A DNA stretch of 64,000 nucleotides from Trichomonas vaginalis G3 (lineage: Eukaryota > Parabasalia > Trichomonadida > Trichomonadidae). The DNA is taken from contig NC_067207.1 in NCBI RefSeq assembly GCF_026262505.1, positions 21,668,082-21,732,081 of the forward strand. The letters are read 5' to 3'. Position numbers and translations under genes: made by a program. Shown in pieces: positions 21,244 to 30,842 of the stretch; within the stretch, counting starts at the first letter, position 1, and every line of letters starts with the position of its first letter. The notes beneath the pieces are model-generated. The model saw only the letters and a program-made list of their open reading frames with translations, was not told where the DNA came from and did no database searches.

Positions 21244-22884
21244 TTAAACATTTCTATTCATCAATATTTCATCATATGAACTTCTATACTGTGGTGGTGT
21301 ACCTGTTGGATGATATTTCAAACCTTCATCCGGTGTCCATGTCCAATACGTAGTCCTAGTAAACCAAACCTGAGGAGGATTTGTCACCTTTGAACAGTAA
21401 GTGTCATTTTTACCCTGAATGATTGGATAAGCTTTCACTTGTACTGTAACTTGTGAGTTAAAAGTTTCTAATCCATCAAAGAATATACCCACTCCATCAC
21501 GTTGAACTGGAATAGTGCATAAGAATGAGGTTTGGTCTTTCCATGTTCTAGTTAATGGCGCGCCATCATCATCATTCAGCGGTCTAGTTAATGAGTCCTC
21601 GTATTCTTCCGTGCATTCATTCACTCCATCTAAATCAGAAGCTTGAAGCATACGTGTAAAGAATATGTCGCCCACTGTGGTCATCGCTTGATCGGGGAAG
21701 TTTCTTGAATCTATAGTGACCTGAAGACCTCGAAGCATTGGATTTTCTAAAACTGTTCTTTGCATTGCATTTTTCGGAAATGTTAACACAACATCTGTAA
21801 CATTATGAAGAGCATATGAGAAATCTGAGCTAATACCTTCTGGAGTGATGCAACCTCCATTTAGTGAACGAACGTCAATATGTTGAGCTGGTATCATGAA
21901 TGGATCTTCCTTACTGAATAAACGTGGTATTGCTTTAACTGATTCTTCAATTAAACCGTATCCTGGTGTAATACATTTATCCTCTAAAACTTCCATCTTT
22001 GTGCATGAAATAATAACGTCATCAACTGTTGCGTCAGCAGATGTAGCGGCTAAGCTTGTAATTAATTTGGTAGGAAGTCCAATTTGTTGGAATTTGCGAT
22101 CATATTTATAAACATGATTCATAATCTTTTCATAATTTTCATCAGTTATCTTTTCATAAACGTAATTTTGTAAATCAGCAACTCTTAACGGGTCAACCTG
22201 ACAAAATACTAAAGTATCCCTGAAAACATAATATTTAAGAATGATTTCACCAAATGATTTAGGATAATCATCGAACGCCTGAAATGCTAACAAATCATTT
22301 ACCGGAATAATCATATCAAAAGTGATATCAACTTCTTCATTTGCGTTCTTGAAAACTTCTGAAGGGTCAATATATTTACCACATACTGAGTTATCATATT
22401 TTTGAACATTATTATATAACGAATGAACAAACTTTTTAACTTTCCTTTCTGATTTTGGTTTATATGTTGCAAATGCGAAAGATTCACGGGCGCAATCCAT
22501 TTGAAGATAACCAGCATCACCTCTTTCAGTTTCTACTTCTAATTGTTTAAAGCTTTGATTTGATGATTTGTAACCAACGAATAAACGCATGCATTTAAAA
22601 GCGGCATCACATGTGAAAGCTTTATTTGAAACTAGAGTTGCTTTAACTTTGCGTTTAATATATGTGTCACCTAATTGGTTCACATCATGAGCCGGATTTG
22701 TAATTCTTAAATGAGTTTTGTTATCATCAAAATATGGAGCATCAGAGTCATAGCATGAACTTTCAAGTTCTCTATAATATCTTCTACCGTCATTCTTTGC
22801 GAATATTTCATTTATCTTTTCGAATGAATGAAACACATTTCCATTAATCGGTTTAGTGTTTGGCACCAAATAGTTAGTCGTCAT
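21244..22884 (-). CDS. Probable major capsid protein (double jelly roll, 546 aa)
   Basis: This is a 546-residue protein with regularly spaced beta-strand-like segments and no enzyme motifs. It is directly followed by the packaging ATPase on the same strand, the conserved capsid-ATPase pair of Polintons. Length and position fit the double jelly-roll major capsid protein known from this family; the fold itself is inferred, not proven here. The N-terminus is MTTNYLVPNTKPINGN, behind an AATAAATGAC start signal. The frame is open throughout. A second, decayed copy is in B. Confidence 0.75.
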   Translation of the reverse strand: MTTNYLVPNTKPINGNVFHSFEKINEIFAKNDGRRYYRELESSCYDSDAPYFDDNKTHLRITNPAHDVNQLGDTYIKRKVKATLVSNKAFTCDAAFKCMRLFVGYKSSNQSFKQLEVETERGDAGYLQMDCARESFAFATYKPKSERKVKKFVHSLYNNVQKYDNSVCGKYIDPSEVFKNANEEVDITFDMIIPVNDLLAFQAFDDYPKSFGEIILKYYVFRDTLVFCQVDPLRVADLQNYVYEKITDENYEKIMNHVYKYDRKFQQIGLPTKLITSLAATSADATVDDVIISCTKMEVLEDKCITPGYGLIEESVKAIPRLFSKEDPFMIPAQHIDVRSLNGGCITPEGISSDFSYALHNVTDVVLTFPKNAMQRTVLENPMLRGLQVTIDSRNFPDQAMTTVGDIFFTRMLQASDLDGVNECTEEYEDSLTRPLNDDDGAPLTRTWKDQTSFLCTIPVQRDGVGIFFDGLETFNSQVTVQVKAYPIIQGKNDTYCSKVTNPPQVWFTRTTYWTWTPDEGLKYHPTGTPPQYRSSYDEILMNRNV

Positions 22885-22953
22885 TTATTATTAAATAAAA
22901 AATCAAAATTAAAAGATGAAAATGAATTTTTAATTTTAATGAAATAATCAACT

Positions 22954-23169
22954 ATGGCTGCAGGTATATTTAAGAAACTGTGGGATAAAGTAAAAAGAGG
23001 AGCGAGTAAAGTTTGGGAAACAATGAAGAAAGGAGCAAATTGGATATTTAAGAATAAAGAAGCAATTAGTGACGTTGCTGAATCAATAACGCCAAAAGCC
23101 GCCCCAATAAGAGAAATATTAAATAAAGGAGAAAAAGTTTATCAAAGACTTCAACCGATACTAAGATAA
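22954..23169 (+). CDS. Small basic amphipathic protein, element A (71 aa)
   Basis: This is the A copy of the 71-residue basic protein (MAAGIFKKLWDKVKRGASK). It differs from the B copy by one residue seen by eye. It is divergent from the capsid gene and convergent with the 78-residue gene that starts with the same motif. It is probably a minor virion protein; a membrane- or DNA-binding role is inferred from its charge pattern. Confidence 0.6.
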   Translation: MAAGIFKKLWDKVKRGASKVWETMKKGANWIFKNKEAISDVAESITPKAAPIREILNKGEKVYQRLQPILR

Positions 23170-23193
23170 AAATAATATTTATTTATTTTTCCA

Positions 23194-23430
23194 CTATCTA
23201 CCTCCTATTTTATTAAGTATTCCTTCAGCTATTCCACCAATTGCGTTACCTGCTTGTGCTCCCATCGCCGGATTACCTGCTTTAGTACCTAATACTCCAC
23301 CTATGATAGTTCCTGCCGTTTTCGCTACTGGTGCCAAAAAGTTTGCAACGGGTTTAATAATCTTTTGATGAACCCAACCCGCAGCTTTCTTAATTCCTTC
23401 CCATAATTTTTTAAAGAATCCTGCAGCCAT
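23194..23430 (-). CDS. Small glycine-rich hydrophobic protein, element A (78 aa)
   Basis: This is the A copy of the 78-residue protein with an amphipathic head (MAAGFFKKLWEGIKKAAGW) and a Gly/Ala-rich membrane-like segment (PVAKTAGTIIGGVLGTKAG). It is a convergent neighbour of the 71-residue gene. Such proteins in related viruses help penetrate membranes; that role is inferred. Confidence 0.6.
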   Translation of the reverse strand: MAAGFFKKLWEGIKKAAGWVHQKIIKPVANFLAPVAKTAGTIIGGVLGTKAGNPAMGAQAGNAIGGIAEGILNKIGGR

Positions 23431-23496
23431 TTCTGATTTAATATTAATTAAAAAATATATTTCATCACTTATATTCTAATTTTTATTTAATGATAA

Positions 23497-23612
23497 ATGA
23501 AACCAATTTTAAAAATAAATGAAACAGAGGAGGAAGAAATAAATGAAAGTGAAAATGTTCAACAAAAAATAAACGTTGTTAAACCAATTACTGAAATAAA
23601 AATTTTTTCATC
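23497..23612 (+). pseudogene. 5' part of coiled-coil gene of A, cut by MULE
   Basis: This is the 5' part of the gene that starts MKPILKINETEEEEI. The MULE is inserted after 23612; the rest of the gene continues at 30843-31107. The 9-bp duplication TTTTTCATC at 23604-23612 and 30834-30842 marks the insertion. Confidence 0.8.
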
Positions 23613-23810
23613 GAGGGGGGCACAAACTTGCCCAGTGAGGTGAAGTGAAAAGTGACAGATTTACATGTCAGAAATGTAAAGTGTCAGATTTAAAACAAAA
23701 AATGGATTAATTTATTATTATATGATAGAGAGATTTGGTAAGTTACTATCAAATTTGTAAGTAAGGGGGAAAAAAAGTAAGAAAGAAAAAAAAATTTTTA
23801 AAAATAAAAA

Positions 23811-23975
23811 GCCACTCGCTTCGCTCGCGGTTGACAAAAAGAACAAATTCGAAAAAAGATTGTATGAAATTACGAAACTAAGCCGCTCGCTTCGCTTGCG
23901 GCTGACGAAAAGAACAGATTCGAAAAAAGATTGTACGAAACTACGAAACTAAGCCGCGAGCGAAGCGAGCGGCTT
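23811..23975 (+). repeat. Tandem 71-bp repeats with CG-rich palindromes
   Basis: Two 71-bp units (23811-23881 and 23882-23952), each opening with the palindrome-like GCCGCTCGCTTCGCTTGCGG or a variant, are followed by an inverted piece GCCGCGAGCGAAGCGAGCGG. The block is much richer in CG than its surroundings and lies in the left-arm extension of the MULE that has no counterpart in the right arm. Confidence 0.8.
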
Positions 23976-24030
23976 AAGTAAACAACATATTTCCGATTAA
24001 CGATACTAAAAATTTTTTAATTTTATTACA

Positions 24031-24660
24031 TTTTTTTGCATTTTTTTTAAAGCTTCTTAACTTAAATCATGGAATGTCTCAAAGACAAAAGTAGCATACA
24101 GCATGCAAAGCTAAAGAAAGCTAATCATAATTAATACCTTAATTTTTAATATTACGCATTTTTAGGTGCAAAATTTAAAAACATTCTAATACAATAGAGC
24201 AGTTTCCAAAAGTAGCATACAGCATGCAAAGCTAAAGAAAGCTAATCATAATTAATACCTTAATTTTTAATATTACGCATTTTTAGGTGCAAAATTTAAA
24301 AACATTCTAATACAATAGAGCAGTTTCCAAAAGTAGCATACAGCATGCAAAGCTAAAGAAAGCTAATCATAATTAATACCTTAATTTTTAATATTACGCA
24401 TTTTTAGGTGCAAAATTTAAAAACATTCTAATACAATAGAGCAGTTTCCAAAAGTAGCATACAGCATGCAAAGCTAAAGAAAGATAATCATAATTAATAC
24501 CTTTAAAGTTTAAAATCTTGATTTTTTTTAAAATCAAATATTTATAACTTTAATACATACAGCTTAAACCTTATACTTGTTTTCTCTTGTGAGAAAGCAA
24601 TCTTACAAAGCTAACAATCCTAAAAAATAAAGAATTAAAATTTAATAATTTAATCTAAAA
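24031..24660. repeat. MULE left inner inverted repeat with 121-bp tandem units
   Basis: This matches 30412-30795 in inverse orientation. It contains four starts of a tandem unit with an exact 121-bp period, beginning GTAGCATACAGCATGCAAAG at 24091, 24212, 24333 and 24454. The right arm has only two. The 246-bp length difference equals the two extra units. Confidence 0.9.
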
Positions 24661-24704
24661 TTAAAATCAAAATTAAATAAAATGAGTTCTTTGTAATAAT
24701 ACTT

Positions 24705-25265
24705 TCAAGGTAGGATATATTTTAGTGGATCTATTGAGTCATCACTAACAGCATTGAGCAATCTATTGAGCATTGAAATACTCTCGATTTTTCTTTGTCT
24801 TTTTACATCAATTTCTGCGTTAGTTGCTTTTTCCATGATCCTAATAACACGGTCATCTGCTGGATTTTGATCAATTTTGAGTTTGATAACGAAAGATGGT
24901 ATCACTTTTGTATAAATTTCTATAATAACATCATCAATTCTGAGATTTTTTTCGATCAGGAAAATAGTCATGTTTGAGTGTTCTAAAATGAGCTTCGGCA
25001 ATATTGTTAGTTGCGTCGCCTTCACGCCTGTCACGAGCAATCCATCTTGATATGTTGTAACGCCATTGTCTGTTAAAGTATTGAGATGCTGTTGGATCTG
25101 TGTCGAGCAACTCCAGAACTTGATCATAGGCAGCATTTGCTTCTTCCTCATGTTCTGCATCTAATTTGAAGACTAAATCCTTCATCAAATTATAGAATTG
25201 TTCAAATTTTTCTTGAGAAGAAAACTTATTTGATTTGCGAAGAATTGCACGAAGAACATGTACTC
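24705..25265 (-). pseudogene. MULE transposase, C-terminal part
   Basis: This is the C-terminal part of the MULE transposase, with HVLRAILRKSNKF at its start and the expected third catalytic residue in GDATNNIAEAHFRTLK. A frameshift near 24940-24990 puts the last 90 or so codons, ending SIDPLKYILP, in another frame. The insertion of the inner transposon separates this part from the N-terminal part at 29383-30238. It is inactive as it stands. Confidence 0.82.
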
Positions 25266-25364
25266 CGCATCTTATATACGAAAAAAAGAGATCTGACGTT
25301 GTGTTAGATCTCAGTAAAAGTGACATTTACATGTCAAAAAAATATAATGAGTTTAAGTAATTAA

Positions 25365-25666
25365 AATTGAGGGTGAGAGTAGTATTGTATGAAATAATAT
25401 CTCTCACCCTCCAATTCATCCTATGGCGCCGAAAAAATTTTGGTGAAATGCGACCACATTTCACCAAAATTTCTCAGCGCCATATAGAGAACTAGAGCCT
25501 GTGAGGTACTGATACTATCCATGTACCTCGCAGGCTCTAGTTCCAAGCCAAAATGGCTAAAAATTGCCCGCAATGTGAACAATTGCGGGCAATTTTTAGC
25601 CATTTTGGCTGGGAATTGGAGGATGAGAGTAGTATTGTATGAAATAATATCTCTCACCCTCCAATT
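25365..25666. repeat. Array of five long hairpins (inner transposon)
   Basis: Five inverted repeats lie end to end. H1 25365-25416 (GGGTGAGAG/CTCTCACCC). H2 25423-25483 (ATGGCGCCG... against ...CAGCGCCAT, about 27-bp stem, 6-base loop). H3 25489-25543 (GAACTAGAGCCTGTGAGGTA and its complement, 21-bp stem with one G.T pair, 13-base loop). H4 25546-25610 (AGCCAAAATGGCTAAAAATT and onward, 29-bp perfect stem, 7-base loop). H5 25614-25666, a second copy of H1. Spacers are only 2-6 bases except around H1. No coding potential is seen. Related hairpins recur in inverse order at 27105-27300. Confidence 0.95.
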
Positions 25667-26425
25667 CATCCAAAGGCTAATATTTTCTACATTTCCATAA
25701 CATTCATTTCAACGGAAACTCATTCAAAATTCTATATATTTAATTTTTCAATCTTATTCAATTTCATATTCAAAATTAATTTGAATTACATTCAAAACAT
25801 TTATACCTTATTAATAACATAATATCATTTGTTATCAATATACCAATTCGGCTGTTCTAATTTTGGATTCCCATTCATAAATTGATCAATCTATATTGAA
25901 ACTATTCAAATTATTTTCTTATTGATAACATTTTATTTTTATTTGTCTTCAACTATTCATTTATTTTATCATTATTTTTCGATTTTTTTTAGTTTCAAAT
26001 TTTTTATTATCTTTATTGTTTTTTATTTTTCTAATTTTTAAAATTTCTGCTTAGAATCTTAATCTCATTTTATTTTTCAATAAAAATTCATGTTTACCAA
26101 TATTCAATCACTTTTCTCGTTCCCCAAATTTTTATTTTATCTTAATCGTTACTAATTTCTAACACATTCTTTTATAAAAATTATTCTGATCGTAATTTTA
26201 ATTTCGCCATTGTAGTTATTCACTAATTTTTAGTTCATTGTTGTTTTCTCATTGTCCAATTTTATTTTCTTCACTTTAAAGATTTTTTTTAAAAATTTAC
26301 AATTTGAATTCAACTTTTGTGAAAAATATTTTTTCAATAATATCTTTCAAAATTATTTATATTTTCTATATTTTATTCAATTGTTCACAATTTATTATTT
26401 ATTCAAAATTCATTCTCTTGGATAT
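25667..26425. other. AT-rich non-coding stretch of inner transposon
   Basis: About 760 bp of very AT-rich DNA lies between the hairpin array and the transposase frame. It contains poly-T runs and no convincing reading frame, repeat or promoter. It may hold the transposase 5' region. Confidence 0.5.
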
Positions 26426-26803
26426 TTATACCCAAATAGACTTTCACTGGCTAGAGCAATCTCTAACCAGGTTACACCAACATCAAAAGCTATCGTTGCT
26501 ATTGACTAATGTTCCACTCAGCGATGGTACATCACGTAATTGCATTAACAAGTTAACTTACTACAAAAGCCTTCTGTGCTTTCGTCTTATTACTATCGAA
26601 GAGTTTTGCAAGCACTCGTCCAGAGAATTTACAAGTTTATACATATTCCATAATGGAAAATTCTACAATTGCATTGAAGTCTTACCAACAAAAGATGAGA
26701 TCTTGTTGAATCGATACTTGGAAGAACAAGAAATTACACAGAGTAATGGTTCTACTCCTCTTAATAGCGCACAACAACAGCTCAGACCCAGCAATGGTAC
26801 ATC
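26426..26803 (+). pseudogene. Integrase-type transposase, N-terminal part
   Basis: This open frame lacks an ATG. It contains HWLEQSLTRLHQHQKLSLLL and a small domain with CRLITIEEFCKH-like character, then the first copy of a 16-residue repeat (TPLNSAQQQLRPSNG). The 1-kb element at 26804-27857 is inserted inside this repeat region, and the gene continues in the same frame at 27858. The missing ATG means that the true start is uncertain or lost. Confidence 0.6.
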
Positions 26804-27857
26804 TGTAATGCATGAAAAATAGCGTGACTTCATTTTTGACAGTTTACAAATGTAAAGTGTTGCATCCTTAAAAACTTGGAAATATATACATTCATGAATT
26901 ATCTTGTATATTAATTGAAAATCCATAAAACCCTAACAATATTTTTTCTTAAAAAAAACTATAAAAATATAAATAAAATTAATCGTTAAATAAAAATATT
27001 TGATATTAGAATTTTATTGGAAAAATAAAAAACTTAATATTTTAAAGAAATACTTAAATACTTGAATGTTTTAACTTTTACATTATCATATAGACTCTCA
27101 AATTATTAGCCATTTTGGCTGAGAACTATGGTCTGCGAGGTACATAGATAGAATCAGTACCTCGCAGACTATAGTTCTCTATATGGCGCCGAAAATTTTT
27201 GGTGAAATGTCGTCGCATTTCACCAAAAATTTTTCGGCGCCATAGGAAGAATTGGAGGGTGTGAGATACTATTACATGCTATAGTACTCACACCCTCCAA
27301 CTCCCAATCAAAATCGCATAAAATTTGCTACTTATCTTCAGATTACCTCCCATTATAAAATATATCATTGCTATCTCATTGTACTATATTTCCACCCTAT
27401 TGTATTTAAAAATATAAAATTTTTTGATAATATATTTTTATATCTTGAATTTTCAAACAATATATTCACGGATAATATAATGGGAAATCTATCTCAACCT
27501 AGCCTTAAAGTACTAAACTCCTGCTTGCATTCTCACTCACAAATATTAAACATCCATCTCCAAAAAACTAAATTCTTCACAATTTTTTTAAAATTGAGAA
27601 CATAAAAAACGTATGCATTCAATAATTTAAGATACTAACAAATATTAAAAACTTCAAAATATCAGATATTAACGTTTTTCAATTAAAAAAAATATCATTT
27701 TGCTTTTCAATTCGAACATAAATCTTAAATATTTTTAATTAATATCTGATTTACAGCATTATTATCCATTTATAAATCTGACAAATAAATGACAAAACCA
27801 TCAGAAATAGTGTCACTTTTTGTCAAACGTGAAGTCACACTATTTTTCATGCACAAC
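26804..27857. mobile_element. Non-autonomous hairpin-bearing element inserted in the transposase
   Basis: This 1,054-bp element has a 5-bp duplication ACATC at 26799-26803 and 27858-27862. The inverted ends are TGTAATGCATGAAAAATAG (left) and TGTTGTGCATGAAAAATAG (right, reverse complement), continuing into YGTGACTTCA. It has no coding capacity. Its centre carries three full hairpins and one half hairpin related to those at 25365-25666. TGT ends and a 5-bp duplication fit mobilisation by an integrase-type transposase like that of the host transposon, but of a different family. Confidence 0.85.
27105..27300. repeat. Second hairpin array, related to the first in inverse order
   Basis: A half of H4 (27105-27120, ATTAGCCATTTTGGCT) is followed by H3' 27121-27179 (GAGAACTATGGTCTGCGAGG and complement), H2' 27183-27243 (ATGGCGCCGAAAATTTTTGG and complement) and H1' 27252-27300 (TTGGAGGGTGTGAG and complement). 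The order is the reverse of 25365-25666. Stem sequences differ between arrays on both arms so that pairing is kept. Confidence 0.95.
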
Positions 27858-29304
27858 AACATCTCCTCTTAATAGTGCACAACAACAAAGCAGCAACAGC
27901 AATGGTACATCTCCTCTTAGTAGTGCACAACAACAGCTCAGACCCAGCAATGGTACATCTCCTCTTAGTAGTGCACAACAACAGCTCAGACCCAGCAATG
28001 GTTATACTCCTCTTAGTAGTGCACAACAGTTAAATCCTCAAGCCACTCCTTCAAACCAATCATCTGGTACATACAATCAAATTGCTCCTAATCCCATCAG
28101 TTCCGATCAATCAAGTCAACGTGCCAATCCTCCTAATCCTCAATCTCGTCCGCACGACCAGTTTGTTGATATTCCACTTTCCCGTGGTAGACCCAAACAA
28201 CCAGTTCCTGATGATCTCATGCAGGCCATTCTCAATTTATTCGAACAACATGGGCGACATGGTATCATCCCCACTTACCTTAGGCTTAATAAAGATATAG
28301 CATTCGCCCATGAGCATGAACAAGATTTTGTTCGAATGAAAGATGGCCTGCTTCCAGTTATGAGCTCAACACAGGACTGGTTTCAGAATGTGCAACGTGA
28401 CAAGCCTCTCAATCTTATCTCTAAAGAAATCCCCGCTGACATTAATCAAGATGATAACCCTACTCCATATGCTATAAATTTACAAAATATCAAATATCTT
28501 CCTCTCCCTCTACCTCAGGCTCCATCAAGGCATATGGTCGAAAAGGCTTTTATCATTCTTGGATTAACACGTCCACGGGGACCCAAGAGACCTAAAGGGA
28601 GGACAAGATACGAGGCTTTACTTCCAAATCAAATCTGGCACGTTGACATTCACTTTCTCAATAAACGCAGAAGTGAATTATTGTATGGAGTAATAGATGA
28701 TTGTACCAGAATGGTTTTGGAGTGGCAGCATCTCTCCTCCAAACATGCAAATCAGACCGTTAAGGTAATTGAGCGGGCCATAAAACGTTTTGGTCCCCCT
28801 CATACCATATGGTCTGATAATGGAGGAGAGAATAGAGGTGAATTCCTACAAGCGATGAGATGCAAAGGAATTCGAAATGTCTATATTGTGCCACATTGCC
28901 CTTACCAAAACGGTAAGATTGAGCGATTGTGGCCCAATATAGAAAACCGCAATCTAACATGGAGTAAAATTCAGAGTTGGGTCAATTCCTATAGCTCCAA
29001 GCCCCATGCCGCACTACCGACACGTCTTCTCAATGGAAGGAAAATCAATTATAGTCCAAATGAATTATGGATGAAGGGGCCCATTTGGAGACCAGGAATG
29101 CCTGCCAAATGGGTCGTTGATGGAGTTACCCAAGACTTTCTCCCAGGATCAGTACATGCTAGAGAAATACCAGAACTCCAAGATGAGGAAGAAGAAATCG
29201 ATAATAAAGATGGTAAAAAAGAGAAGGAGGGACAAAGTGAAGAATATGAAGGTGGATATGAAGAAGAATATGAAATAAATTATGAAGAAGATAATGATGA
29301 ATAA
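27858..29304 (+). CDS. Integrase-type DDE transposase, main part (about 480 aa)
   Basis: This is the main part of the inner transposon's transposase. It starts with four copies of a 16-residue repeat (SPLSSAQQQLRPSNG). A Pro/Gln/Ser-rich linker follows, then a GRPKQPVPDDLM region with helix-turn-helix-like composition. The rve-type catalytic core has IWHVDIHFLNKR (first Asp), TIWSDNGGENRGEF (second Asp) and PYQNGKIERLW (Glu), with 34 residues between the second Asp and the Glu. It ends in a long Glu-rich acidic tail. All three catalytic residues are present. The gene is interrupted only by the insertion at 26804-27857. It is most like IS481/Ginger-type transposases; a retroviral origin is rejected for lack of LTRs and reverse transcriptase. 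Confidence 0.82.
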
Positions 29305-29382
29305 AATATCACTTTTTATATTTTTGACACGTAAAGTTATCACTTTTCTGTCAAACTGTTTTTATCGTTTCCGTATCTAACA

Positions 29383-30238
29383 CGCACCAAAGTATTTGAG
29401 CTTGTGGAATGCTTTTTTTTATTGCTTGAGCTATCTGTGGAGCACAGTCCATGCTAATGTATTCTGGCTCAATTGTTACCCATCTGAGATAGGCGCACAC
29501 GCAAACTTGAATGTTTTGATAAGTGTCTGGTTGACAAAAGAAATATAAAAAAGGGAAAATGTGAAAATCTTTGATTTTGCCAGTAAATGCATACAATGGA
29601 ATGTTTGATCGCAACAATTTATAGGTGCTGTCTATATGAAATGTCTTGATACTATGCGCATAAGCTTTGCCTTCAAAAGGCGCGTAATAGAAACACATAT
29701 TATTGTCTGAGACTTCAAATGCAATGAGATCATCTGGAGATTCTTCTTGTACTGTCTGAACAAAGATTTGCAATGACACAACATCGTCAGGAGAATATCT
29801 AGTTTGAAGAGCATGTATTCTCTCTGCAAATCGTTTGATTGCACGTGGTTTTTGAGCGTACATCTCTGGAATGGACGGACCTGTAAGAGGAATTTCAAGA
29901 TCTTTGAATGCATTTAGCTGTGCTATCGCTCTTTGATTGTCATCTGTTTGGAAGTAATGTTCTAAATATTTGCGATAAAAGACAGACGAATATTGACTTT
30001 TGTCATTTGAGGCGGAATGATCATGTTCTTCAACTATTTTGATTAGTTTGTATTTATTTTGATCCAAGATTGCAACATTAAAATGTGCAGGACATTTTGG
30101 ATATTTGCAGTGGAATGAAATCTGAGATCTTTCTTTCCTGACACGTTCACCATATCCATACTGTGCTTGTATTTCTTGTTTAACTCCAAATTTACAAAGA
30201 TCCATAACAGTAAAGATAGTTTCTTCTTCTAATTCCAT
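29383..30238 (-). pseudogene. MULE transposase, N-terminal part
   Basis: This is the N-terminal part of the MULE transposase, starting MELEEETIFTVMDLCKFGVK. A zinc-knuckle-type DNA-binding domain (CKYPKCPAHFN then VEEHDHSAS, a C2H2-like FLYWCH/WRKY pattern) occupies residues about 45-80. The catalytic core then has the first Asp in FHIDSTYKLLRS and the second Asp in YISMDCAPQIAQAIKKSIP. The frame ends at the insertion site of the inner transposon, and the C-terminal part is at 24705-25265. Confidence 0.87.
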
Positions 30239-30411
30239 TTGAAATTGAAATGAAAATTAAAAATTCAGAAATTTGAATAGATTTAGTCTGTAATTAAATG
30301 AGAATAGCAGTTTGTTCGTCATTGTTTGAGGCAAGAGTATTATAGGAATATTATATGATGGATTTGAGTTGCATATAAAGAGTGCAAAAGGATAAAGAGA
30401 GAAATTTTGTT

Positions 30412-30795
30412 AGATTAAATTATTAAATTTTAATTCTTTATTTTTTAGGATTGTTAGCTTTGTAAGATTGCTTTCTCACAAGAGAAAACAAGCATAAGGT
30501 TTAAGCTGTATGTATTAAAGTTATAAATATTTGATTTTAAAAAAATCAAGATTTTAAACTTTAAAGGTATTAATTATGATTATCTTTCTTTAGCTTTGCA
30601 TGCTGTATGCTACTTTTGGAAACTGCTCTATTGTATTAGAATGTTTTTAAATTTTGCACCTAAAAATGCGTAATATTAAAAATTAAGGTATTAATTATGA
30701 TTATCTTTCTTTAGCTTTGCATGCTGTATGCTACTTTTGTCTTTGAGACATTCCATGATTTAAGTTAAGAAGCTTTAAAAAAAATGCAAAAAAAT
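30412..30795. repeat. MULE right inner inverted repeat
   Basis: This matches 24031-24660 in inverse orientation, with two copies of the 121-bp unit where the left arm has four. It includes the stretch TTAAGAAGCTTTAAAAAAAA near its outer end. Confidence 0.88.
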
Positions 30796-30842
30796 TGAAT
30801 ACTTTACTGGCTGGGCAAATTTGTCGCCGCCCCTTTTTCATC

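Larger units (their letters stand above)
25270..29382. mobile_element. DDE transposon with integrase-type transposase (IS481EU/Ginger-like)
   Basis: This cut-and-paste transposon is inserted in the MULE transposase. A 4-bp duplication CGCA lies at 25266-25269 and 29383-29386. The ends are imperfect inverted repeats: left TCTTATATACGAAAA, right (reverse complement) TGTTAGATACGGAAA. A shared subterminal motif, AAAAGTGA then TTTACATGTCA, follows on both sides. It encodes one plus-strand transposase with a retroviral-type DDE core but shows no LTRs and no reverse transcriptase. The TGTTA end and 4-bp duplication resemble Ginger elements; the transposase could equally be of the eukaryotic IS481 group described in trichomonads. 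It carries a hairpin array near its left end and is interrupted by a 1-kb element. Confidence 0.82.
23613..30833. mobile_element. Mutator-like DNA transposon (MULE) inserted in element A
   Basis: The 9-bp target duplication TTTTTCATC (23604-23612 and 30834-30842) is the Mutator hallmark. The termini form a short inverted repeat: left GAGGGGGGCACAAACTTGCC, right (reverse complement) GGGGCGGCGACAAATTTGCC, continuing CAG. Longer inner inverted repeats lie at 24031-24660 and 30412-30795. The minus-strand transposase is in two parts, 29383-30238 and 24705-25265, because a second transposon (25270-29382) is inserted in it. The left terminal arm is about 370 bp longer than the right arm. The element has one coding frameshift as well as the insertion, so it cannot make its own transposase. 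Confidence 0.92.

Noticed and set aside
15359-23430. Adenain-type maturation protease expected in a Polinton
   Set aside because: No His...Asp...Cys pattern typical of the protease was found in the genes of the virion cluster, so I do not claim one. It may be too diverged for reading by eye.
27858-29304. Retroviral or LTR-element integrase
   Set aside because: There are no LTRs, no reverse transcriptase and no gag-like gene. The element has short inverted ends and a 4-bp duplication, which fits a DNA transposon.
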